Below, one piece after another: positions 51,001 to 60,900 of a stretch of 64,000 nucleotides of DNA. The translations under genes were made by a program, and so were the position numbers. Every line of letters begins with the position of its first letter. Position 1 is the stretch's first letter. Below the pieces are notes generated by a model. It had not been told where the DNA came from. It ran no database searches and was given only the letters and a program-made list of their open reading frames with translations. Source of the stretch: Brachypodius melanocephalos (taxonomy: Eukaryota > Chordata > Aves > Passeriformes > Pycnonotidae); NCBI GenBank assembly GCA_013398615.1, contig VZSR01000520.1, positions 27,261,604 to 27,325,603 of the forward strand, read 5' to 3'.

Positions 51001-51910
51001 CCCACCTCGGCTCCTTGATCCAGGCAGGGCGAAGAGCTGCCAGCTCCCTTGCAGCCACTGGCAGGCCAGGACACTCGGCAGCTTGATGCACCTGCCGTTT
51101 CCTCTACACCATCTTAGTGTGGCATCTGGCAGAGGCAGACGAGGAGGACAACCGGGGCTGCTTTAACTGCGTGTCCACACCCCCCCTCCCGTTTCCCAGT
51201 GTCACAGAGCCGCTGCCATCCCACCCGTGGGCCCCACGCCAGCCCCTCACCGTGGCAGTGGAGCTGCCGCCGCCCGCAGCCCGCTGCAGGTGGCAGGTGA
51301 AGATTTCCTCGGCGCGCCGCAGGTACTGGGTGATCTTCCGCTTCACGGCCTCCCGACGCTCCTTGTTGGGGTCAACTGCGGTCGGTGCAAAAGGTGGGCG
51401 TGAGGGGCCTGGCTCGGCCCCGGAGGACTGGCCACAGTCCCCAGGGGGACGCCCCAGCCCTCTCACCCTTCTCCCGGTAGGGATGCACTCCCTGGACAGA
51501 TGCCCCGGTGCCCTCAACACACTCTCTAGAGGGATTTTCCCGTCCCCTCATCACTCTCCCTGCAGGGGTATCTTGGCCCCTCACGGGACTCCCGATATGA
51601 ATGCCCTGGGCCCTTGGCTGGTGTCTCCAGCAGAGCTGCCCCGGTCCGCTGCCCCCGGGAGACCGCACACACCCTGCACACCGCGGAGCAGCACGTCCAC
51701 GCCGTTCTGGTAGTGGTTGAAGGCCTCCTCGTAGTCCTCGCTGACGTCCCGCTCCAGCGCCAGCCGCAGCTGCCGCGCCGCCTCCACCAGGTAGTCCCGG
51801 CGCCCGCCGCCCTCGGGCCCCGCCGGGACAACGCGGCCCCGCAGCTGCCCCAGGTAGACGCGGGCCTGCGCCAGCGCCCGGGAGCAGGGCTCGGCCTCCG
51901 CCCGGCTCAT
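44480..51910 (-). CDS. RPS6KL1: RPS6KL1, ribosomal protein S6 kinase-like 1 (MIT domain plus degenerate kinase)
   Basis: Ten coding exons join in phase to 641 residues: 51673-51910, 51251-51375, 50311-50403, 49467-49514, 48542-48674, 46241-47149, 45333-45422, 45097-45179, 44717-44812, 44480-44590. Residues about 5-115 form an MIT-type domain (LALERDVSEDYEEAFNHYQ, RREAVKRKITQYLRRAEEIF), a module that binds ESCRT-type or endosomal partners. A kinase fold follows: the beta-3 lysine (TFILK), a long non-conserved insert in exon 6 (about residues 225-470), then LCRDLNPRNLLLD and DCWSFGSLLYELLTG. The usual DFG is replaced by FFGQW, so the metal-binding Asp is missing, and no GxGxxG loop is visible. 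The family member in human has the same change as I recall it, so activity is doubtful. The start is the first Met in the CpG island. The insert makes the protein longer than the human one (about 549). Confidence 0.95.
46241..47149 (-). CDS. RPS6KL1: RPS6KL1 coding exon 6 (large insert inside the kinase domain)
   Basis: This 909-nt exon starts GETLWSHLRSKY and ends HEQGVLCRDLNPRNLLLD. Between these conserved ends lie about 250 residues rich in Gly, Ser, Pro and Gln with no recognised domain, inserted between the N-lobe and the catalytic loop. This segment accounts for most of the length difference from the human protein. Confidence 0.93.
47972..48008. repeat. poly-A tract, 37 A (plus strand)
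   Basis: This uninterrupted 37-base homopolymer lies in an RPS6KL1 intron, between the exons at 46241-47149 and 48542-48674. On the sense strand of the gene it is a poly-T run. Its length may be affected by sequencing. Confidence 0.9.
49263..49316. repeat. 18-bp tandem repeat, three copies
   Basis: The unit GCCACAGAGGATGGCTNA is repeated three times at 49263-49280, 49281-49298 and 49299-49316. The copies differ only at position 17 (A, C, G). It lies in an RPS6KL1 intron. Confidence 0.95.
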
Positions 51911-52290
51911 GGCCCCGCGCCGCCGCCCTGCGCCGCCGGGACACCGGGATTGGGGCTGCGGGGTCAGGCCCGGCCCCTCCGCTTACCCGCACGGCCCCCC
52001 AGGCGCGGCCCCGGCTCCGCGCCCCCGCCGCCCCCGCGGTGCCGCACCTGGGCAGCGCGGCCGCCAGCATCCCCCGGCGCCGCCGGGCGGAGCGGCAGGG
52101 GCGCGGCAGGGGCGGGCGGTGCTGATTGGCCGCGGATGAGATCATCATCATCATCACCATCGTCACCATCATCATCACCATCATCGTCACCGCCCCCCAC
52201 GGGATCCGTGCCCGGGCCCCCCGCCGGCGTCCTGCCCCCGCCCGAGGCAGGCGCTCCACCTCTCCTGTAACGCGCGATGAGAGCCTCGCT
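51170..52290 (-). promoter_or_regulatory. RPS6KL1: RPS6KL1 CpG-island promoter and first exons
   Basis: A long CpG-rich block spans the first two coding exons, the 5' UTR and upstream DNA. The start codon is at 51908-51910. Large overlapping frames on both strands across the island are compositional artefacts except for exons 1 and 2. Confidence 0.72.
52137..52192. repeat. (ATC)n-type trinucleotide repeat, interrupted
   Basis: About 55 bp of TCA/CCA/TCG triplets form an imperfect microsatellite at the upstream edge of the RPS6KL1 CpG island, about 230 bases upstream of its start codon. Confidence 0.88.
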
Positions 52291-52462
52291 CGCTTGCTTC
52301 ATTGTCATTCTTATTCACCATTAATTGCCCATAATTAACCAAGCTCCCGTTCATTAAATGATACCTTTGCCGCCGTATTTCTTTCCTCCCATAACGGGTA
52401 ATTAGCTGTACTTTAATTAGCCTTTGTCTCTGCTGTCCCCCCGACTGGTGCACCCATTCCAC
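52285..52462. promoter_or_regulatory. AT-rich block dense in homeodomain-type core motifs
   Basis: Just upstream of the RPS6KL1 island, at least five TAAT/ATTA cores occur in under 180 bases: TTAATTG, ATAATTAA, TCATTAAATGA, GTAATTAG and TTTAATTAG. The block contrasts sharply with the GC-rich DNA beside it and looks like a conserved non-coding element. No conservation test was possible. Confidence 0.35.
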
Positions 52463-55400
52463 AGTTAAGGTGGTGGGTGTCTTGCCATTCATCATGGCCA
52501 GCCTAGGGTACCCCGGCTCTTCCCGATTTCCTCTTTCAAGCGAGTGCCATTGGCCCTGACACTGGGCTCTCCATCACCCCTTCTACCAGCTCTTGCAGAC
52601 TCCTTGGGTTTTACAAACTTATTCCAAATGTACAGCACAGGGAACATCAGCACAAATGCATTAAGGTGGGTCAAAGTGACAGCGTAATCGAGATCCCAGC
52701 TGGTAGTTAACAAATGCTTTGTATGTGGAAAATATCAGTCTTTGGCTTATTCCAGAAACATGTATTCCTGCCCTACTAGCCTAGCTTTTTCTTGGAAGGC
52801 CAGGAGGTCTGGCAGGTCCTGCTAGATCACCGCAGTTATTAACAAAGGAGATTTGCTGAACCAGGAGTGCTCAAGTGGTTAGTGCCATCTGGCCAGCTGG
52901 TTTGCTGTGTCTGTGGGATGATTGGTCCCAGGTTAAATAACTGCCTTACCACAGGCATGGCAGGAGACCTGAAAAGGGAGGAGGGCTGGAATGAAATCTA
53001 AGAGATACCCTTAGGAAAACTGTGCTGAGATTGTTTTGGGAGAGAGAGGCCCCTGCATCCTTGTCCATCCCTTGCTAACCTATGCACATGTCCCATTGCA
53101 ACAGGAAATTATCCTGAGATGGGGGTTTTCATTTTGTGAGGAGCTGGCCCTGTGCTGTGCCATCACAGCCACACCAGCCTGGTCAGTCACTGTGACTGTC
53201 AGTCACTGTGCTCGGCCCCTGCTAGACCTGGTACTTACTGTAGGACTGGCAGAGGGGGCACCCGTTTGTGCCTGACCTGTGATTCCTTCACACCCTGCAC
53301 ACACTTGGAGGGGATCTCCCCTGGCCCAGGCAGCTCTTTTGCACAGCCCAGCCTGTTAACAACAGAACAGCACAGTAAAGCCTGTGCCCAAAGCTTGGCT
53401 CAGCATCCAGCAAACCAACGCTGTTCTCTTACAAAGACCATTCCTTTGGGAGCCTGAAAATATTAACTGTGCCTCAGAGGGCAGGTCTAGGAGGATGCAA
53501 AGCCATCTGCTTTGTAATACAACTCACTGCCCAAACATAATTGGTGTTCTTGGTTCTTTAGTTTCTCCTCAAAACGCTTCCAGGTTCCTTTTCCAGCCTC
53601 TGCCTAACCAATTTGTTTCTGCCCAGCCTATTTATACCCCACAGTCTTTGGGGTGTTTTAATTCCCAGCAGAGACTGGAGGCTCCTCCTTGAAGTGAAAA
53701 GTCTGAGCAGGCAAGAAGTAAAGAAGAGCCAGGGATGAGAGCAGGGGTGCTGCTGGCACAACTCGCCTGCCTGGCTTCAGCAGATCTGTGTGGGCCTGGA
53801 GAGGACAGAGAGCACAGGGAAACCACAAAATCCAGCACAGTGTATCTGTAGAGTGTTTTGGATATTGAGGTGATGGTTCCAGGGAGATGTGTGAAGAGGA
53901 GTTGCCAGGAGGGTACAAAACTCGGTTAAGCTCTTCATCAAACACCTCTGAAGTGGCCAGGGGAGTGAGCTGAAGGCATCAGCAGGAAGTGCCTCAAGGA
54001 TGTTCCTGTGAGGAAAAGCCTTGCACGGGAAGAAGACTTGTACCAGCCCCGAGACACAACTGCCTTTACCTGTGGCCTTCCAGGTTTTCATGCCAGTCCT
54101 GGACAGAGGACATTAAATCTGGGGGATTACTTTTAGATTGACCTGTTGAAGAGCTTGTGGTCCTTGTTGGAAAGTGTGAACTGCCAAAGCAAAACCAGCA
54201 CAGACAAATACCAGGGAGAGGAGTGAGAGCTGCCTTTTTTCTCACAGGCTAAAATTGACACATGAGAGCTTGCAAAAGCTTGAAATATGCTGAGACTGCA
54301 AGCATCACTGGCTTCCACAGGCAGGATTATGCCAAACTTTGGGAGGATGCAAAAGACCTGTAAGTCACAATCAAGAAGCTAGGACCTCAGGGTTTCTTTA
54401 TTTCCATGGAGATGTGGGAGACCTGCATGGGCACGACCAGGAGACGCTGCTGGGTGGCAGCACTTTGGTGGCATCCTGTGCTCAGGGAGACCTGAGGTAA
54501 CCAGTGAAGCTTTAACATCAGGGCTTCACCAGCTACAATGCCACATCTTTGGGCCAATCCCCACATCACCTTTATAATTACTTCAAAAAACCCATAAAAT
54601 TTTGTTCCTGGTGCATAAGGCCATTTTATGTTTTGTCTCCCTATAACAATCCTCCTAAACCATCTCACTGCAGCTCTGGCTCCTAAAGCCTTATTAAACA
54701 AACCTTTGCCCTGTAAGGCTAGGAGACACAGGGAGCCCAGGGACACTGATAACCCAGTGGTTTGTTGCTTCTGGGCTCTGTGGGACAGCTGCCTCTCTGA
54801 AAGGAATACACAGACAGGGAAAGGATGAGGGATTTGGGAGCACTGCGCTGAAACATGTTTTCTGTCTGTCCATGGTGGATGCTGCTGGCTTTGGGGCTGG
54901 GGTATGTCAGGGTCCTTTTACAAGGGCACCAGTCTCCCCCTACAGCCCCACACTGCAGTGCCTGGGGGCCATGGGGTTCTCTAGATGTAGCTGACTGTCA
55001 GAGTGCTCACAGATCTGCTGTGGCCAAGAAGGGCTGCCAGGAGCTAGTAGTATAAAAATGCTACAACTGGGACCACACAGAGGAGGGACTGGCAGACAGT
55101 GGTTGGTCCCCTTGAGAGGAAACACAGGTGTTGGACACAAGCCCTGAAGCCAGGAACCCCTCTCTCCCCCTCAGAGCAGCAGTCCCTCACCCTGATCCTC
55201 GTATTTCCATTGGGTGTGACGCCTGCTGGAAATCTGTGCCAGGTTGGGATCAGTAGGGTCTTAGGACTCTCCCCTCAGGCAGGCATAGGGAAAGGAGCCA
55301 GCATTGCCCTGGGCATCTGATGCCTGCAGCAGTCACAGGAACTGCATGAGCTAGGGCTCACTGGGTTCCTGTTACCTCCATGGAGCTGGAGGGAGCCCTG

Positions 55401-55739
55401 ACAGCTGGAGATACAGATCCCAAACCTCTTGTGTAAGTGATGTTTCCCTCTGTTCCTGCCCTGCTCATCATGGCTGCAGTGGGACAGCCACATCCCTCCC
55501 AGGATCCACATTCCTGCTGTCCAACACCCCATGCCACGGGAGGAGCAGGGAATAGGGCCACACACAGCACCCAGGCAGCTCAGGTGATGGAGGGAGAGAA
55601 GCAACACAGGGGTCTGTGCAAGGTGGGTGCCTGGCCCTGCCACATCTGATGGGCAGAGCTGCCTGGAATATCTCAGTGCCAGGCAGTGGCTAAAGAGGTG
55701 ACACCAGACACCACGAACTGTTTGGAAAAGCCACTGTGT
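52463..55739. other. Intergenic between RPS6KL1 and PGF, nothing recognised
   Basis: No gene, splice-consistent exon set or clear repeat was seen. Short frames around 53-55 kb do not resemble known proteins. Confidence 0.5.
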
Positions 55740-55905
55740 GTTAATGTGTTTGAATTTATTTTAATCCTAATCATCAGTCACAACCCCCTCACGTTGCATT
55801 GATAAACTTATTTTTATTAATTAACATACTTGGATTTATGTAACTTCCTTTTTTAAACATTTAATACTACCAGGGTATTAAAAACAATACAGAAACCATC
55901 ACATG
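55740..55905. other. AT-rich island, possible end of a PGF 3' UTR or a conserved element
   Basis: This stretch of about 165 bp is markedly AT-rich inside GC-richer DNA. It contains several TTTATT motifs that read AATAAA on the minus strand (for example about 55756 and 55812), plus TTAATTAA. It lies about 2.1 kb downstream of the PGF stop codon. It could be the distal polyadenylation region of PGF or a separate element. Confidence 0.3.
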
Positions 55906-57956
55906 CATCCTCAAGTGCTGCACATGGTTCTCCTTGGCCTCAGAGCAAAAACCAGCCAGGCAGAAAAGACACACAGTGATAGGGAAAGCCTGTGTGGGCC
56001 AGGCCACCAGGTGGTCCACACAGACTTTGAGTGATATGGGATGGGGAGCAGCGAGTTCCCCTCAGCTGTGAGGTAGTGAAGGAGGAACTTCATGGGCCGT
56101 TTTTGAGGCAAAGCCCATGTAGGCAGTGCTCCAGGATACTGCAGATGCCTGAAAACGGGATCCAAAAGGGATCCAACAAGCTCCTGAAGGATATGCCCAG
56201 CTGCACAGTTACAACTCACACAATCCATTCCCTGCTGCATGGTGGCAGGATGCAGGTTCACATCACCTCAACACCCGCCTCCAGCTTTCCCTGACAGGAT
56301 CTGCCCTGCCCCCCTGCCCTTGTGCCAGCCTCAGGCAACATCAGCATTATGGCTCAGAGAGTCATAATGTAAAACGCCATTACAGGCAATCCTGTCAGAT
56401 GTGGGAAGGGGCCACCTTGGACCCCAGTTCTTGCTACATTAGGCTCCACCCTTGTTCCTCAGAGCAAGACAAACCACAGGCCCCACCATTCTAAGGGTAA
56501 CCTTGAAGCCTTTGCAGACCTTGCCCTCCACTCTTTTATTTGAAGCTTTCAGGAATGACCCTTGATTTCATTTTAACCCAGTGCCAGGAGTGCCCCACCA
56601 ATACACAGGTGCCAACTCACCTGTAGGGTTTCCAGCTACATGCACTGCTCCAGGATGTGGCTTGAACAGATCAGCATGGGATTCTTTTGGCAGACAGCCC
56701 CAGACTCCCTGCAGCAGGGGTGAAAATGGGGACAGGGAGAGCCTCAGGAGAACTGCTTAAAGCATGGAAAACCGGGGGCTGTGGCTTCCCCCTAGACCTT
56801 GGCAGAGAGCTGGCTGAGTGGTGAAAGCAGCAAACAACAGTCCCCACCAGCAGCTCCTTATACTCTGAGGGTGCTCCCAGCAGGGAAAGGGGGCCCTGGG
56901 CCAGCCTGTCCCCATGTCAGGTCAATGACCCCTGGTGGGGTATTTCCTGTGTGGGCAGCCTGCCCCCCTCTGCAGTGCCCTAAACTCTGCATCAGCCCTG
57001 CCAGGGAGGACAAGGCGCTGAGCCAGATATTTGGACTGGGGTGAGAACAGGACGGGCATGGTGAACAGGGAGAGGTCCCAGTCCCACACTGTGGTGTGGA
57101 GGAGAAGGGCAGCTTGCCCAATGGTCTCCCAGTACCCAGCTGAACTCCAGCACATGGACAGCCCTCAGCCCAGGGGGCAACCTGCTGGTTTTCCATCTCC
57201 AGCACCACAGCAAGGGCAATCCCTTGGTGCTGCAGGACTGGAGATGGGGACAAACCCTGGGTCACTGCCTTCTCCAGCCTGAGTGGGTGCCTATGGGAAA
57301 GTTCCTTGCCTTGCTAGAAGGCAGACAGGAGCTGCCAGCTCCCATGTCTGACCAACTTTTAATGAGCAGGGCAAAGCTGGGATGCAGCTGTGAGTACAAG
57401 AGAAGCTCAGTTCCATTCTGTTCCCGGCCAGAATAGCTTCCCAGGCAAGCTCCCTGGCACCTGCCTGGGCTGCCTTGCACTAAAACTGTGACAGATACAG
57501 CCCTACAGCCTTGCCTGCCCCAGATTTCCTTCCTCCCCAGCTGCAGAGCACTGGCAGGACAGAGAAGTTTTGCAGGTGCAGCCCTGTGAGCCATCTCCAC
57601 TCATCCCCACATCATGCTGTCCTCCCCAGCCAGTTCCAGCAGCACATCCACCAGCTCGGCTCCTCGTTGCCCTTAAGATGTCCTCAAACACCAACACACT
57701 GCTTGAGCTCCTCATCTTCAGCCCCAGGTCACGAGTCCTTTTTTCTTGCTGCCAATGGGGCAGATGGGGCAAAAGAGTCCTTGGTTCTGGGCTGTGCTGC
57801 CACCAGGGCCAACCAAGAGTACAATCAGCTCTTCCATGCTGGAGTCCTGCTCCCCACTGCAGCTTGGAGGGACACGACTCCACAAGTCCCCCCGGGGGGC
57901 AAAGGCAGCTGGCTCAAACCCAGGTAGCAGGAGCGAGGCTGGGGGCAAGGCAGAGG
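55906..57956 (-). other. Region 3' of PGF, probable 3' UTR in part
   Basis: PGF stops at 57957. A minus-strand AATAAA is at about 56535-56540 and others are near 55.76-55.82 kb, so an uncertain portion of this interval is PGF 3' UTR. No other gene was recognised. Confidence 0.4.
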
Positions 57957-60900
57957 CTACCTGCGTGGTGTGCCACATCTGCAAAGAGAGCATGGCACAG
58001 GTGAGCACTGCCAGCACGGGAGGATCACCTGCTCTGCCCTGGATCCCTTTCTTTGTGCCTGGCCCCTCTGACACAGAACTGCAGGGGTAGAGACTGCAGG
58101 CAGCCTCCTTGTGGGGAGGAGTGAGGGTGATGGGGCTGGTGCTGGCTGAGCCCCCAACAGCAGGCTTCAGACAAAAGGGGGAAATACTAGAGGAAAGTGC
58201 TAGCCACAGGTGTCATACCTCAGAAGTGCCCACAATGAGTCCAGCCTGTGCTGTTACAGCAAGGAGTTTGAGAAAGTGAGATAAAGGACGGAAAGAGTAG
58301 AGTAACCCAAACAACAATCAGTCAAGGACAGCAGTAAGGACACAGCTGGCAGCAAGATGAGGCTGAAACTGGAAATTCATGGATCCATGAAACCCAGCAT
58401 GGTCTGTGACGGCAATAGAGCTAAGCACCATCAAGTCACCCAGCCCGTTCATCCCCATCCTGCCCAACTTTGAGCTGCTGAGCCTGGAGATTACCAAGTA
58501 CCTATTGAGTCTTCAGCAGAAGACCTTTTTCCCCACACCCACCGTTCCCTCCTGCTTTCTTCTGTGTCTGCTCTGCACAAACATTTCACTGCTCACAGTG
58601 TCAGTAAAGATATAAATGCTTAATGAAGACACTCATCCCAACAAAATCAACCCAGAAGACACCACCCACACCTACCCCAGCTCACTTACAGTTCACAGTC
58701 TTTCCGCCCCTTCTTGTCTTGTCTTCTCTTACCTCGGCCCTTGGACCTCCTCCTTCAAAAGGAAAGTACCAAAAGAAGAGCTGATGTGTGGGAGATGAGA
58801 CCCACAATCCCAGCCAGTAACAATGCCCCCGATGTCACTTACCTTCCTAACCTCATCAGGTCCTGCCGGGGCCTGCAGAGTGGGACAAACGACAGAGAGA
58901 AGGGGTTATTGGGCAGTGCTGCGTGTTGAGCTGCAGGAGCTGGTCCATCAACACACGCCAGTGCACAGCCCAATCTACCTGTTATAATCCGTGTTTAAAA
59001 CAAACACAGTATCTCTTCTCTTGACCTTACCAACCCCTCAGTCAGGAGCTGACTGCAGTAGGCAGAGAGAAGGCAGAGACAGCAAAGGAGCTGGTCAGCT
59101 TGGGTGACTACCCTGGAGATGTGACATTTTGCCAGTGAGGCTGGGGAGGGCAAGTTCAGTCCTAGCTGCTCTCAGTGACGGCTTTTCACATCTTGTTAAA
59201 CAGGGTGCAACATCCTGAGTAACAAACGGGGGGATTTGCTGCAAAGTGTCCATAGTGGGTTCTCAGCCATGACATACCCTCCCCATAGGTCTCACATCTG
59301 CCACACCCACATTACCTACAAAAGGGAGTGATGTACAGGTGTGGAAAGTGGATTAGGAAGAAGCCAAAAACTGCTGCACAAGGCAGCCTGCACAAGTGCT
59401 CATAGGAGATCCCCTGGGAGTTACCCTAGGTAGGAAAACCACAAAAGGCTTAGGAAATTCCCTGCATGGGAAATAGCTGGAAGCAGAGAGGGAGGCAAGT
59501 AGCACATCTGCTTCTTCCCACTCCCCTTTCTGCCTCTACTGACAGACATTCCAGACAGAGATTGTGTGGAGCTGGGTCTGCTCCAGTACAGCTGCTCATA
59601 AAACTGCAGGGGAATACCCATCTGGGAATCCTCAGGATCTTCTTCCAGGCAAGGATCACATCTAATGGCTGTCCAGCAGGACACTCATCCCCCAGTTTTC
59701 ACAATACTAAATTACCCCTGGATCGTGATGAAGGGTGATTACCAGGACCCCCCCAGCAGACAATGCTGGAGTCTCTATGGCAAGGACAAGCTGCAGACAG
59801 CACCGGAGCTGCTCCCACAGCATTGCAGTCCTCAGGCAGAGCCCCCATTCTGCCCAGGCTTTCACCACTTCTGGGACACAGTGAGCATCCCAAGGGGTTG
59901 ACTAGGTGCCAGGAGTCTGTGACAGGTTGGTGCTGCACATCCACTCCAGGCCAGCATTGCGTATCCAGGCCAGGTTGGCACTGCGTGTTTAAAGCTTTAA
60001 TTTGCTGGCTTGGATGTAAATCTCTGCTGTACCCCCAGGTCTGTACAGGGCAGCCTCCCTTAAATGGTGGCCCAAGATTCAGCTGTTGAGCTGTCTCTTT
60101 GGGTCATGGTCACACTCAGGCGTGCCCAGCCATGGGGCTCCCTGCTGAACCACCACCTTGGACATGCTGCCACACACCGAACACCTGCCTCAGAGCCACC
60201 AGCCTTGCTCCATTACCCACAGACAGACCCTCTGGCTAAAGGAGCATATACCAGGCATGCCAGGGCAGCTGCAGGGGTGGGGAGCACAGCCCTGCAGACA
60301 GTGCATGGTGTCTGACCTGTCTTCACAATGGCACGCACCCCCTTGTCTGCAAAGATGTGGTGCAGCCTGCAGCTAAACAAGGGCCCCAAGCACCAGCAAA
60401 CCCTAGTGCAAAGACAGCAAGAAGGGGTCCCAGCACAGCCAGAATGCCCACAGAGCATCCTTGGTCCACAGAGAGGGTGAGCTGGCAGGGTTGCTCTTGC
60501 TGGAGGCCGGGAGTCCCTACCTGCACTCGCACTGCTTGTGCTCGGTGAACGCCATCTCCACATAGGGTGCCTCCCCGTTTGGCTTTATCTTCAGGAGCTG
60601 AAAGAAGAGCAAAGGTTACTTCTCAGGCAGTAGCAGGAGGGGGCTGGAAGGGCTCCTGCACTGCTGCCTTGCCACCCCAGGCTCCTGGGAAGATGCATGT
60701 CTAACCTGTTCCTCGGGACCTCCAACAACAGAGACTCCACCTCCACACGTAGGCAGCACTGGCCAGGCCCAGCTGCCCCAGCAGCTTGAGAGGCTCTGTC
60801 AGTGCCTCCCTGTGTCTTCAGGGCTTTAATTTAAGTCCCATGGTCTGGGGATGTCCCAACCTTAGAAAAGATTTTTCAGTCTCTGCCTTTCTGGAGAGCT

